From Sphingobacterium sp. N143 (GTDB lineage: Bacteria; Bacteroidota; Bacteroidia; Sphingobacteriales; Sphingobacteriaceae), in NCBI RefSeq assembly GCF_030325625.1, contig NZ_JACAIS010000004.1, positions 62,001 to 126,000 of the forward strand: a stretch of DNA of 64,000 bases, in the 5' to 3' direction. Positions 44,565-53,255 of the stretch are shown here, piece by piece. Positions within the stretch are counted from its first letter, which is position 1. Each line of letters opens with the position of its first letter. Under the pieces are notes generated by a model, which was not told where the DNA came from, did not search any database, and worked only from the letters and a program-made list of their open reading frames with translations. The translations under genes and the position numbers were made by a program.

Positions 44565-44597
44565 AAAAGGTCCATCAATTGTCTTGATGGACCTTTT
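44565..44597 (+). terminator. Terminator of the OmpH-like gene
   Basis: AAAAGGTCCATCAA (44565-44578) and TTGATGGACCTTTT (44584-44597) form a perfect 14-bp stem with a 5-nt loop, followed by T. Confidence 0.9.
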
Positions 44598-44714
44598 TTA
44601 TTCAATCTCATCCAGCATACCCCAGTTATCCTTGCGCCTATCTAACAAATACATTTATCTGGTATTGGCAACAAACAAAATTGTTTCTATCTTGTCCTTG
44701 TTAAAACATCATGT

Positions 44715-45620
44715 ATGATCAAAACCATTGTTGAAAAAGAAATCGCAAGCTACGAGTGGATTGACATCTTTGAACCCACCGCAGAGGATTTTGCATTCAT
44801 CAAAGAAAAATACAATTTAAATGAGGCCTCCATCAAGGACTCCAAAGAACCTGAACATCTCCCCAAGATCGAGGAGTTTGAAAACTATACTTTTATCATT
44901 CTCCGGGTGATGTCCGATAATTTCAGAGAGAATTCTGACAGTATCGGGGAAGTGACCGATCGTTTAACCATATTTTACGGAAATGATTTTGTCATCACTG
45001 TACATAAACACCGTATCGAGTTTCTGGAAAAGCTTAAAAATATTGAGTTCACATCCATCAAAACAAAAAATAGCCGTAAATTGGCGGTGTTCATCACCAC
45101 AGCGGCGGTATTCACGTTCAGCAAAACACTGGAACAACTTTCGGCCCGGATAGATACCTATGAAGAATTGATTTTTCTGAAACGTATGAAGCAGCAGCCT
45201 GTATTGAAAAACCTGTACTTCATTAAACGACAGATAGACGTCGCCAGGAAAGTTATTTTTCTTTATAAAGAAGTCATCGAGCACTTTCATTCATCATCCA
45301 AAAAGGATGTATATACACGTGATTTAAAGGACCTCCAATTACGCACATCAACATTATATGAAAACTTATCTGAGAATATTTCACAATTACTGAATGTATT
45401 TTTCAATATATCCTCCAATCATACCAACGAGATTATGCGTATTCTGACTATTTTTTCGGTGTTCTTCATGCCTATTACTTTTGTGGCAGGGATCTATGGG
45501 ATGAATTTTGAGAATATGCCTGAACTGGAATGGTACTATGGCTACCCTATCGCGATCGGGATTATGGTCGCCATATCCTTAGCTATTTACCTTTGGTTCA
45601 AAAGAAAGGGCTGGTTATAG
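44715..45620 (+). CDS. corA: CorA-family magnesium/divalent cation channel
   Basis: Pentameric inner-membrane channel for Mg2+ and related divalent metals. The 301-residue protein has the N-terminal cytosolic alpha/beta domain (1-150), the long stalk helix (about 170-235) and two C-terminal membrane helices (IFSVFFMPITFVAGIYG and YPIAIGIMVAISLAIYLWF). The signature YGMNFENMPE sits between them, providing the GMN selectivity filter. Its TAG stop overlaps the convergent tsaB stop (TTATAG, 45615-45620). Confidence 0.95.
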   Translation: MIKTIVEKEIASYEWIDIFEPTAEDFAFIKEKYNLNEASIKDSKEPEHLPKIEEFENYTFIILRVMSDNFRENSDSIGEVTDRLTIFYGNDFVITVHKHRIEFLEKLKNIEFTSIKTKNSRKLAVFITTAAVFTFSKTLEQLSARIDTYEELIFLKRMKQQPVLKNLYFIKRQIDVARKVIFLYKEVIEHFHSSSKKDVYTRDLKDLQLRTSTLYENLSENISQLLNVFFNISSNHTNEIMRILTIFSVFFMPITFVAGIYGMNFENMPELEWYYGYPIAIGIMVAISLAIYLWFKRKGWL

Positions 45621-46322
45621 CACTACCTTTTTCTTTGCTGCTGTTACCACAAAGTCTTTCAGATAAAATGGTTCAAAATAGGCTATATCTTCAAATTCAT
45701 TCTTGTTGAATTTTGCAAAAGCTAAGGTGGATAAGAAAGACGCCGAACCTTTAAATCCCGTCACAACCTGTATACGGTCTTTTGATTTGAACAATTCATC
45801 AAATTTGTCTGCCCCGGAACCAAAAAGAAAAATACGTTCACAGGTGGTAAGTAACGCATCATAATGGTGAACATCTATAATCTCTGCTGCAGTGGGACTT
45901 AGCAGTTCACTCCTATGATTGTATACCGCCGAGTATACTTCCATCCTGCGCGCGTCCAGCATGGGAATATAGGCTTCATCTTCTTTTAATCCATGTTGTG
46001 TGCTATAACCCCAGAATAATGACTCCAATGTATTGATGGCAATCAAAGGAATATCCAAGCCATAGCAAAGCCCTTTTGCTGTCGACACGCCAATACGCAG
46101 CCCAGTATATGAACCTGGCCCCATACTGACCGCCACAGCAGCAAGTTCTTTGATGGAGCGTCCTGTGTCTTTCAGGATCTGTTCTATCAAAACGGTCAAT
46201 TTAGAAGCGTGTACATTAGCTTCGTCTAGGTCTATAACAGACAATGTACGGCCATTTTCGCTCAAAGCAACCGAACATACTGTCGTTGAAGTATCAATTT
46301 GTAAAATTAAACTGTTCATCAT
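45615..46322 (-). CDS. tsaB: tRNA threonylcarbamoyladenosine biosynthesis protein TsaB
   Basis: Non-catalytic partner of TsaD in making t6A37 on tRNAs that read ANN codons. The 235-residue ASKHA-fold protein shows ILQIDTSTTVCSVALSENG at the start and VSMGPGSYTGLRIGVSTAKGLCYGLDIPL (in parts: VSMGPGSYTGLRIGVSTAKG and LCYGLDIPL) as the family signature. The C-terminal half is degenerate, as usual in TsaB. It precedes no other t6A gene here, but mtaB, which modifies t6A further, is in this window. It ends 3 bp inside the corA stop region and starts 11 bp below yidD. Confidence 0.94.
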   Translation of the reverse strand: MMNSLILQIDTSTTVCSVALSENGRTLSVIDLDEANVHASKLTVLIEQILKDTGRSIKELAAVAVSMGPGSYTGLRIGVSTAKGLCYGLDIPLIAINTLESLFWGYSTQHGLKEDEAYIPMLDARRMEVYSAVYNHRSELLSPTAAEIIDVHHYDALLTTCERIFLFGSGADKFDELFKSKDRIQVVTGFKGSASFLSTLAFAKFNKNEFEDIAYFEPFYLKDFVVTAAKKKVVL

Positions 46323-46333
46323 TTACATCGGAA

Positions 46334-46588
46334 TCAAGGTACAGGATCATGCCCATGACCTCCCCATGGGTTACAACGTGCAATTCGCTTTAAAGCCATC
46401 CATCCGCCTTTAAAAGGACCATATTTCAGAATAGCTTCCTTACCGTATTGAGAGCAAGTAGGTGTATACCTACAACTTGCACCTAGAATGGGTGATATAA
46501 AAATCTGGTAAAAACGAATAATAGCCAAGAAAATAAAACTAAACAATGGTTTAATTCCTCTTTTCCAAATAAGCTTCAACACATTCAT
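46334..46588 (-). CDS. yidD: Membrane protein insertion efficiency factor YidD
   Basis: A short membrane-associated protein of 84 residues that aids YidC-dependent insertion. It has an amphipathic N-terminal helix ([17 protein letters not shown]) and the conserved [15 protein letters not shown] and [19 protein letters not shown] segments with three Cys. The start overlaps the end of rnpA by 38 nt in a different frame, the classic rpmH-rnpA-yidD arrangement. Secure. Confidence 0.95.
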   Translation of the reverse strand: MNVLKLIWKRGIKPLFSFIFLAIIRFYQIFISPILGASCRYTPTCSQYGKEAILKYGPFKGGWMALKRIARCNPWGGHGHDPVP

Positions 46589-46967
46589 CCTGCAATTTTT
46601 TCAGCATTTTATTCATTGCGGCATGGAACACATCATATGTCAAGATCTGTTTACCCACATATTGAATCGCCAGGTACAAAGTTACATTATGTTTCAACAA
46701 AAAAGGAATCAAAGTATTTGATTTTTGCAAACGATAACTTTCACGCATCATTCGCTTAACTGAATTGCGGTCAACGGCTTTTTTAAACCTGCGTTTGGAT
46801 ACGGATATAATAGACTGACAGGGGGAGAAATGCTCAGTCTCATTGCTTTTCTCGAAGACAAAAACAACTCTAAAGGGGTACAAAACAAAAGAAGAACCGC
46901 TCTTAAAAAGTGTATCAATACGCTTTTTGGCACACAACCGTTCTTCTTTTGTAAATGTATTTTTCAT
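46551..46967 (-). CDS. rnpA: Ribonuclease P protein component
   Basis: Basic protein partner of RNase P RNA in tRNA 5' maturation. The 138-residue protein begins [20 protein letters not shown] and has the RNR-type motif [19 protein letters not shown] near residues 75-95. It lies directly downstream of rpmH (60 bp) and overlaps yidD by 38 nt. dnaA, which often adjoins this cluster in other phyla, is absent here. Confidence 0.95.
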   Translation of the reverse strand: MKNTFTKEERLCAKKRIDTLFKSGSSFVLYPFRVVFVFEKSNETEHFSPCQSIISVSKRRFKKAVDRNSVKRMMRESYRLQKSNTLIPFLLKHNVTLYLAIQYVGKQILTYDVFHAAMNKMLKKLQDECVEAYLEKRN

Positions 46968-47027
46968 ACGATGACTTACTCTTATTAGAAAAAGCTCTTA
47001 TAAGTGGCCACCGATCCTTGTCAAAGA

Positions 47028-47186
47028 TTAACCTTTGTGACGGTATTCGTCAGACACTGTAAGACGTTTTCTACCTTTAGCTCTACGTGAAGCTAATACT
47101 CTTCTACCGTTTGCAGAGCTCATGCGCTCTCTAAAACCGTGCTTGTTTCTTCTTTTTCTTTGCGATGGCTGAAATGTTCTTTTCAT
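47028..47186 (-). CDS. rpmH: 50S ribosomal protein L34
   Basis: A 52-residue basic ribosomal protein, too short to stand out among the ORFs but certain from sequence: [52 protein letters not shown] (contiguous). It has the typical L34 start KRTFQPSxxKR and the arginine-rich middle. The C-terminal [10 protein letters not shown] extension is common in Bacteroidota. A strong promoter lies 60-90 bp upstream. It heads the rpmH-rnpA-yidD cluster. Confidence 0.97.
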   Translation of the reverse strand: MKRTFQPSQRKRRNKHGFRERMSSANGRRVLASRRAKGRKRLTVSDEYRHKG

Positions 47187-47245
47187 GACGCTATTATGCT
47201 AATTTGTTCTTACTTCAATTAATACAAAACTCCCCAAGAGGAATG

Positions 47246-47277
47246 CAAAAGTAAAGTTTATTTTAGATAAAAACAAA
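47246..47277 (-). promoter_or_regulatory. rpmH promoter (TTTG, 20 nt, TACTTTTG)
   Basis: On the minus strand TTTG (47274-47277) and TACTTTTG (47246-47253) are separated by 20 nt, a near-consensus promoter. The mRNA would start near 47240, leaving a leader of about 55 nt with AAGAGG-like A/G-rich sequence but no canonical Shine-Dalgarno. Confidence 0.65.
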
Positions 47278-47426
47278 CAATATTATGAACATTTAGGCTT
47301 AAAGTAAAAAGCCACTTGTAATCCATTCAGCAATAGGCAAAAAAACAAGTGCATTTAGATTGCCCAAAAATAAAAAAACAACGCAGTATACCTACGCTGT
47401 TTTTTATCTTATTCCATAAATCTGGA

Positions 47427-47834
47427 CTATTTATTTCTCAGAATGTCTCTAATTTCGGTCAATAAAGATTCTTCTTTGGTTGGTGCTGCAGGTTCAGCAG
47501 GAGCAGCCTCTTCTTTACGTTTTAAAGAATTCAAAGCCTTAACAACGCAAAAAATACAAAATGCCACAATCAAAAACTGAATGATCACATTGATAAAATT
47601 TCCATAATTAATAGAAACTTCGGCCTGTTTGGCGGCTTCATCAGCAGCTTTTAGAATAATTTTCTTCGATGTAAAATCGACGCCACCTGTTAAATACCCG
47701 ATCGGAGGCATAATAATATCGTCCACCAATGATGTCACAATTTTACCAAATGCCCCACCGATAACAACACCGACGGCCAGATCAACGACGCTACCGCGCA
47801 TTGCGAATTCTTTAAACTCTTTTAAAAATCCCAT
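47427..47834 (-). CDS. mscL: Large-conductance mechanosensitive channel
   Basis: Pentameric emergency valve for hypo-osmotic shock in the inner membrane. The 135-residue protein shows [20 protein letters not shown] (TM1 start), [20 protein letters not shown], and the second helix at about 75-95 ([15 protein letters not shown]). An acidic/basic C-terminal helix (TEIRDILRN) follows. A threefold 9-bp repeat lies directly before the start codon, at 47836-47862. Confidence 0.96.
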   Translation of the reverse strand: MGFLKEFKEFAMRGSVVDLAVGVVIGGAFGKIVTSLVDDIIMPPIGYLTGGVDFTSKKIILKAADEAAKQAEVSINYGNFINVIIQFLIVAFCIFCVVKALNSLKRKEEAAPAEPAAPTKEESLLTEIRDILRNK

Positions 47835-47835
47835 C

Positions 47836-47862
47836 TTTAAATTTTTTAAATCTTTTAAATTT
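47836..47862. repeat. Three 9-bp tandem repeats before mscL
   Basis: TTTAAATTT, TTTAAATCT and TTTAAATTT run head to tail, starting 2 bp from the mscL ATG on the opposite strand. The array lies between the start codon and a -7-like TAGTTTTG (47866-47873), that is, in the expected leader. Confidence 0.6.
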
Positions 47863-48113
47863 TACCAAAACTACTAATTGTCACATAAATCTAATTAAAA
47901 TATACCAATTTTTTATACCTGATAATATATTGTCCTATATTTTCTAATTTAAGTCCTATTGAAGAAAAATAGAGTTCAAAGCAATACACATAAGTTTTTA
48001 TTAACTTAATTTGTTATATTTGCGCGTAACAAGGGTAAAATATCAAGATATATTGTATATTGATAGTACTTTAAATTTCATACGATCATTAAGCCCAGAA
48101 GAAGAAAGTATCT

Positions 48114-48755
48114 ATGAAAAAGATTCTTATTGCAGACGACCATGGCATTGTCAGATTAGGAGCCTCCGTTATTATCAAAGAAACTCTTAGAAAAGCAGAA
48201 ATATTTCAGGCAGAAAACTTTGATGAGGTTCTCGAAAAACTAAAAGCCGAAAATTTCGACTTGTTGTTATTGGACATCAATATGCCGGGAGGGAATAATA
48301 TTCGGGTGGTCGAAGAGATTCTTCAACTTCAACCTACAATTAAAATATTAATTTTTTCTTCTTATGACGAATCGTTGTATGCACTGCGCTACATTGAAGC
48401 CGGGGCTGTAGGCTATTTAAATAAGACTACTGCAATGGCTGAATTAAGCAATGCTATATTAGCGATCCAGCAGAGAGGTAAATATATGTCGAGCAGTGTA
48501 CAGGACCTGTACGTCCAGAAATTGACACAGAGCAAATCCGAGCTCACCAAATTAAATCCTCTGGCGCGCTTGTCAAATCGGGAAGTGGATGTGGCGAAAC
48601 AACTGATAAAAGGTCTTGGTATTATTGAGGTATCCGGCTTATTGGAATTGAGCCCATCTACGGTAAGCACATACAAAAGCAGAATATTTGAGAAATTAAA
48701 CGTTTCTAATATTCCGGAACTCATTGAACTTTTCAGAATACACTCCAACAATTAA
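48114..48755 (+). CDS. Orphan response regulator, NarL/LuxR type
   Basis: A 213-residue two-domain transcription factor. The receiver domain (1-120) has the acidic pair IADDH at 6-10, phospho-acceptor Asp54 in LLLLDINMPGG and the conserved Lys in GYLNKTTAM. The LuxR/FixJ helix-turn-helix (about 150-210) reads LSNREVDVAKQLIKGLGIIEVSGLLELSPSTVSTYKSRIFEKLNV (in parts: LSNREVDVAKQLIKG and SPSTVSTYKSRIFEKLNV). No sensor kinase gene lies beside it. The stop codon lies within the terminator stem. It belongs to the BvgA/UvrY-like group by length and layout; targets are unknown. A -7-like TATATTTG is at 48015-48022, about 90 bp upstream. Confidence 0.93.
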   Translation: MKKILIADDHGIVRLGASVIIKETLRKAEIFQAENFDEVLEKLKAENFDLLLLDINMPGGNNIRVVEEILQLQPTIKILIFSSYDESLYALRYIEAGAVGYLNKTTAMAELSNAILAIQQRGKYMSSSVQDLYVQKLTQSKSELTKLNPLARLSNREVDVAKQLIKGLGIIEVSGLLELSPSTVSTYKSRIFEKLNVSNIPELIELFRIHSNN

Positions 48756-48778
48756 ACCATTGTTGGAGTGTTTTTTTT
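48740..48778 (+). terminator. Terminator overlapping the end of the response-regulator gene
   Basis: ACACTCCAACAA (48740-48751) and TTGTTGGAGTGT (48760-48771) form a perfect 12-bp stem followed by T-run. The upstream arm encodes the last residues of the protein, so coding and termination share DNA. Confidence 0.9.
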
Positions 48779-48780
48779 AT

Positions 48781-49923
48781 TTAGGTCAGTTCATCCATTG
48801 TAACGACCGGAATATCATGGATATTCAAATCTTTTAATGGCTCAGACTTTTTATAGGAATAACCAACCTCAGCCTCAAGATCCCATAACATGGGGGCCAA
48901 AAAGTTAAGACATGTTGTAAATCCTTGTACCGTTGCGGAGAAATCTCCCGTGTCTTTGGAGTTTTTGGCTTCATTCTCAATTTCAAACGGGCCATTGAAA
49001 TCACGCTCTTGTAGTATATCCACAAATCCACGCCAGTCCATGCTATCGGACCCCCCAAACCCAGGCAACATTGCTTCATAGTGATGTCTATCCCAATCGT
49101 GCTCAGGAATACTAATATTAGCTTTCTTTGCCAACTCTGTATTGACATGTTGCATTGGGTACATCCCCCCCCAGTCAATACGTGCTGCTGTCTGAAGATT
49201 ACGGGTTGTTTTAACATGTATCCGCTGCAATCGAGTAATATCGGTATTTTTAATTACCTCAATCGGATTGGTATTTTGCCACACATCATGGGAAGGATCG
49301 TATATTTCACCGTGTGCCTTGCTTGGTATCATAGCATACATTAATTTACGTGCTGCGAGTACGGCTGGCAGATTGTTATAGGTGGAGCTATAACGGGATG
49401 AACGCCAGCCTTCCATGGGGCAATTCTCATAGAGTACGGTGACACCCAAGCTTTCTGCATAATTAATTATTGGAGCAAACACACGCTGGTATTCGTCCAG
49501 ATTTTTCTGGAATCCATCCAATTGATTCCCCAATTCATGGTTGTAACCTACAAAAGTACCCACTTTCACATTATTTGCATCCCCACCAAGCAAATGTGCA
49601 ATTCGGATCAGTTTTAACAGATGATTTTGATTTTTCAATCTTTGATCGGGGTCTCCACCGATCATATTTTCGAAAGCACCAAGGGAAAGTTTCAGTTCTG
49701 CCTGATTAAACAATTCAAGGATTTCCCTGGCCTTTACAGGGGTAAAGTTTTCATAGTCCAAATGTGTCGCTGTGTGATCTTCACGGGTACCATCTTTTCG
49801 AAAAACACAAAGATCTATTCCTCCGGCACCAATTCTTTTTGTCGTTTGAATCAACTCTGGTAATGACAATTTATCGAATGCAGAGCTCATCACCCAAACA
49901 GGGTTATTTAATTTTGTAGTCAT
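48781..49923 (-). CDS. Sugar phosphate isomerase/epimerase-like TIM-barrel protein
   Basis: A 380-residue cytosolic protein of the AP endonuclease family 2 (xylose-isomerase-like) TIM barrel. Likely metal-site residues appear in VLYENCP, EIYDPSHDVW, RIHVKTTRN and PFEIENEA. No signal peptide is visible, so it is not one of the Tat-exported members. Members act on sugars or inositols, or in catabolic operons; the substrate is not evident. The gene is alone, between the response regulator and the dcw cluster, and shares a terminator region with neither. Confidence 0.85.
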   Translation of the reverse strand: MTTKLNNPVWVMSSAFDKLSLPELIQTTKRIGAGGIDLCVFRKDGTREDHTATHLDYENFTPVKAREILELFNQAELKLSLGAFENMIGGDPDQRLKNQNHLLKLIRIAHLLGGDANNVKVGTFVGYNHELGNQLDGFQKNLDEYQRVFAPIINYAESLGVTVLYENCPMEGWRSSRYSSTYNNLPAVLAARKLMYAMIPSKAHGEIYDPSHDVWQNTNPIEVIKNTDITRLQRIHVKTTRNLQTAARIDWGGMYPMQHVNTELAKKANISIPEHDWDRHHYEAMLPGFGGSDSMDWRGFVDILQERDFNGPFEIENEAKNSKDTGDFSATVQGFTTCLNFLAPMLWDLEAEVGYSYKKSEPLKDLNIHDIPVVTMDELT

Positions 49924-49964
49924 AGCTTATATCATTGTATCGTATAGATAGCTAAAGATAATAA

Positions 49965-49990
49965 AAAAGCCATCCGATTGGATGGCTTTT
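49965..49990 (-). terminator. Terminator of the dcw cluster
   Basis: AAAAGCCATCC (49965-49975) and GGATGGCTTTT (49980-49990) make a perfect 11-bp stem with loop GATT, 26 bp after the ftsZ stop codon. The minus-strand T-run ends the whole cell-division operon. Confidence 0.88.
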
Positions 49991-50015
49991 ATGATTTTAT
50001 ATCGGAGAGCATCCG

Positions 50016-51716
50016 CTAATCTACATTGTCATGCAGAAAAGAGTTATTCGGACGAATCTCTGTGTTGCCATCTTCAAAAGACAGTGTAAAGCGGGATACT
50101 TGTGACTGTGAAGAATGCGGTGTGTCTTCCAATGACATTTGTTTTCGCTTATAAGCTGGCTCATTTTCCAATTCGTGAAGACCATTCGACGATTTCAATT
50201 TCATGCTCAGCTCTTTAAGACGTAATATGCGTTCTTTGGTTCGTACCAATTGATCCTCGAATGACACCTGCTCTTCTTCAACCTGAGGCACCTCAACCTG
50301 TTCATTCGTTGTACTGGAAGAGAAGGTTGGTTTTTCATCACTTTCAGACGCTGATGGAGCTGTGTAAGAATCAAAAACTGTTGGCATTTGAAACTGAAAA
50401 ACAGAAGGTGAGGTTTTCAATTGAAAGTCACTATCACCAAATGCTTCTTCTTCTTCATAACCACCCTCAAAACCTAAATCATGACGGATAACCTGTGGTT
50501 CTTCCACCACAGCTTGCTGCTGTACACTATTTTTTGGTGAAGTAAATAAATCTGACTGCAGATTATTATTGGGTGTCGAATTATTTGTCGAAGGGGCTGG
50601 TGAATCCACACGTTGAACCGGAGTTACAAAACTATTCGCAACTGGATTTTCTTTTGGAGCTACCTGAGAAACAGGCTTAATAAAAGAATTTACCGGTTCG
50701 GGTGTCAAGGGCATAGATACCTTTGTATTTTCACGTTCTTTATCACGTTCTTCTGATGTTTGAAAACCGGTAGCAATAATGGTCACCGACAATTCATCTT
50801 CGAAGTTTTCATCGATACAATTACCCCAGATCAAATCGGCTGATAAACCGGCTTTTTCCTGAATATAATCTGTGATGATAGCAACTTCATCCATCGTTAC
50901 CTCTTTTGTACCAGAAGTAATATTCAATAGAATATAACGTGCTCCTTCAATTTCATTATCTTTCAATAAAGGTGACGCCAAAGCTCCCTCTACGGCACGC
51001 AGCGCACGGTCTTCACCTTCTGCCACTGCATTCCCCATGATGGCAACTCCACTATCATTCATAACGGTGCGCACATCTTTAAAATCGACGTTGACATAAC
51101 CAGGAATAGTGATAATCTCAGCAATACCTTTTGCAGCTGTGGTCAATATATCATCCGCTTTCGCAAAGGCAGCTGTCATCGTTAAATTGCCAAAGATTTC
51201 ACGTAAACGATCATTTGAGATCACAAGATATGAATCCACATATTTACGCAGTTCGGAAAGCCCCTCTTCTGCTTGTGAACGACGTCGCTTACCTTCAAAT
51301 GTAAATGGGGTTGTGACAATTGCTACAGTAAGGATACCCAGCTCTTTAGCGGCTTTAGCCAATACAGGACTTGCCCCAGTACCGGTACCACCACCCATTC
51401 CAGCTGTAATAAACAACATCTTTGTATTGGTACCCAACATACGTTTGATATCTTCAATACTTTCGATTGCCGAATTTTCTCCTACATCAGGATCTGCTCC
51501 TGCTCCCATACCTTCAGTCAGACTTATCCCTAATTGAACTTTATTAGGAATCGGGCTCAATTCCAATGCCTGCGCATCGGTATTGCACACGATAAAATCT
51601 ACTCCGCTAATCCCTTGTTTATACATATGGTTTACGGCATTGCCGCCACCACCACCAACCCCAATAACTTTGATTATTGAAGATTGTTCCTTTAACATTT
51701 CAAACTGTATTGACAT
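50016..51716 (-). CDS. ftsZ: Cell division protein FtsZ
   Basis: Tubulin-like GTPase that forms the cytokinetic ring. The 566-residue protein has IKVIGVGGGGGNAVNHM for nucleotide binding, the tubulin signature GMGGGTGTGASPVLAKAA, and the T7-loop segment PGYVNVDFKDVRTVM. After residue about 330 comes a long disordered linker of about 200 residues, rich in Ser, Pro, Gln and Glu, longer than in E. coli. The conserved C-terminal peptide differs from the proteobacterial type and ends TEIRPNNSFLHDNVD. It is the last dcw gene, 140 bp from ftsA, with repeated sequences in that gap. Confidence 0.98.
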   Translation of the reverse strand: MSIQFEMLKEQSSIIKVIGVGGGGGNAVNHMYKQGISGVDFIVCNTDAQALELSPIPNKVQLGISLTEGMGAGADPDVGENSAIESIEDIKRMLGTNTKMLFITAGMGGGTGTGASPVLAKAAKELGILTVAIVTTPFTFEGKRRRSQAEEGLSELRKYVDSYLVISNDRLREIFGNLTMTAAFAKADDILTTAAKGIAEIITIPGYVNVDFKDVRTVMNDSGVAIMGNAVAEGEDRALRAVEGALASPLLKDNEIEGARYILLNITSGTKEVTMDEVAIITDYIQEKAGLSADLIWGNCIDENFEDELSVTIIATGFQTSEERDKERENTKVSMPLTPEPVNSFIKPVSQVAPKENPVANSFVTPVQRVDSPAPSTNNSTPNNNLQSDLFTSPKNSVQQQAVVEEPQVIRHDLGFEGGYEEEEAFGDSDFQLKTSPSVFQFQMPTVFDSYTAPSASESDEKPTFSSSTTNEQVEVPQVEEEQVSFEDQLVRTKERILRLKELSMKLKSSNGLHELENEPAYKRKQMSLEDTPHSSQSQVSRFTLSFEDGNTEIRPNNSFLHDNVD

Positions 51717-51805
51717 AACTTATCCCTATTTAACTTATAATGAACACGATAACAAAATGAACCGAAGCCACTATACGTAATGTAATAATACTATAATTTC
51801 AACAA

Positions 51806-51858
51806 AAGTTTTCCACATTTGTGAAATTGTGGAAAACTTCAATCATTGTGGAAAACTT
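51806..51858. repeat. Three AAGTTTTCCACA copies between ftsA and ftsZ
   Basis: AAGTTTTCCACA occurs on the plus strand at 51806-51817 and on the minus strand at 51828-51839 and 51847-51858. The first two form a 12-bp inverted repeat with a 10-nt loop; the last overlaps the ftsA stop codon. Each contains TTTTCCACA, which fits the relaxed DnaA-box consensus TTWTNCACA. The hairpin could alternatively act in the ftsA-ftsZ mRNA. Confidence 0.7.
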
Positions 51859-53230
51859 ACTTTTTATCTAAAAAACTTGCGTCATCAATCTCATTTCCAT
51901 CCTTGATAAACCGTTTGAACCAGGACAACAGCCCCTGCTCTTTTTGTTGTTGTTCAGAGACTTCTTTCGTCGTCACTGTAGCTTGCGCTTTCTTGGTAGG
52001 AGCATGCATTTCTCTACGATTCTCCTCATCTTCTTCGTGTGATTGAATACCTTTGATCAAGAGTCCGATACTTGTTGCATACAACGGACTTTTCAATTCC
52101 TCAAACAAAGGCTTTGGTAAGACTTCATTTTTGGAAAGATATTCATTAGGAAAACCTACCCGACAATCTATTCCGGTAATATACTCTACCAGTTGCACCA
52201 AATGTTTCAACTGCGCTCCACCACCAGTGATAACGATGCCACCGATAAGTTTATTTTCATAACCAGAAGATTTGATCTCATAGTATACATGCTCGATAAT
52301 TTCTTCCATTCTCGCTTGAATAATATAAGCCAGGTTTTTTACTGAAATCTCTTTGGGTTCACGACCTTTCAATCCCGGTACGCAGATCACTTCATTCTCT
52401 TTATTTTCATCAGCCAACGCTGATCCGAAACGTGTTTTTAACAGCTCAGCTTGGGAACGTAAAACAGAACAGCCTTGACGAATATCTTCTGTCACAATAT
52501 TACCACCCAACGGAATAACCGCCGTATGACGAATTATTCCCTCATGGAAAATTGCCACATCTGTTGTTCCTCCACCAATATCAACTAATACAACACCAGC
52601 ATTTTTCTCATCTTCATCCAATACAGCTTCGGAAGACGCCAACGGCTCAAGGATCAATTCAGCAACTTCCAGATTGGAATTGTCAATACATTTCTTAATA
52701 TTTTTGATATCAGTTACCCGTCCGGAAATGATATGGAAATTTGCTTCGATACGACGTCCGGCCATACCAATGGGTTCACGGATACCAGGCTCGTTGTCTA
52801 CAGTAAACTCTTGCGGTAAAACATGTATAATTTCTTCTCCTGGAGGCAGCACCAGTTTATACATATCCGAGATCAATCGTTCGATATCGCGTCGAATGAT
52901 TTCATCATCACCATCTGTTTTTGTAAATATACCACGGTGCTGGATACTCTTGATGTGTTGACCGGCAATCCCCACATTAACCACTTTGATATCGACATTA
53001 GATTGCGCTTCAGCTATTTCAACTGCCTCCAAAATACTACCCACAGTTTTTTGGATATTGGCAACGACCCCTCTACTCACACCTGCTGAATCCGCCTTGC
53101 CTACGCCTAATAATTCGATCTTGTTTCCTGAGCTACGTCTCCCAACCGTAACACAAATTTTGGTAGTACCAATATCGAGTCCCACGATAATTGGGTTTTC
53201 TCTTTCAATTTCTGCTGCCTTTGAGTTCAT
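51857..53230 (-). CDS. ftsA: Cell division protein FtsA
   Basis: Actin-like protein that attaches FtsZ to the membrane. The 457-residue protein shows IIVGLDIGTTKICVTVGRRS (phosphate 1 motif), VLVDIGGGTTDVAIFHEG (phosphate 2) and GGIVITGGGAQLKHLVQLVE (adenosine motif), plus the 1C domain at about 85-165. The C-terminus carries GLLSWFKRFIKDGNEI, an amphipathic membrane-targeting helix; here it is followed by about 14 residues. A linker rich in Gln/Glu separates it. Precedes ftsZ in the cluster. Confidence 0.97.
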   Translation of the reverse strand: MNSKAAEIERENPIIVGLDIGTTKICVTVGRRSSGNKIELLGVGKADSAGVSRGVVANIQKTVGSILEAVEIAEAQSNVDIKVVNVGIAGQHIKSIQHRGIFTKTDGDDEIIRRDIERLISDMYKLVLPPGEEIIHVLPQEFTVDNEPGIREPIGMAGRRIEANFHIISGRVTDIKNIKKCIDNSNLEVAELILEPLASSEAVLDEDEKNAGVVLVDIGGGTTDVAIFHEGIIRHTAVIPLGGNIVTEDIRQGCSVLRSQAELLKTRFGSALADENKENEVICVPGLKGREPKEISVKNLAYIIQARMEEIIEHVYYEIKSSGYENKLIGGIVITGGGAQLKHLVQLVEYITGIDCRVGFPNEYLSKNEVLPKPLFEELKSPLYATSIGLLIKGIQSHEEDEENRREMHAPTKKAQATVTTKEVSEQQQKEQGLLSWFKRFIKDGNEIDDASFLDKK

Positions 53231-53255
53231 AATTTCCTGTATTGTTGCTGTATTA

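Noticed and set aside
46334..47186. rpmH-rnpA-yidD taken as a sign of the replication origin
   Set aside because: dnaA is absent and there is no cluster of DnaA boxes or AT-rich unwinding region here. In Bacteroidota this cluster need not mark the origin.
47370..47405. Imperfect repeat around GTATAC after mscL, considered as its terminator
   Set aside because: The arms mismatch in the middle (CGCAG against CGCTG ordering), so the stem is weak. It is left uncalled although a T-run is present.
51109..51537. Open frame of 142 codons on the plus strand opposite ftsZ
   Set aside because: Mirror of the conserved GTPase domain of ftsZ, with low-complexity Ala/Pro/Ile content caused by its codons.
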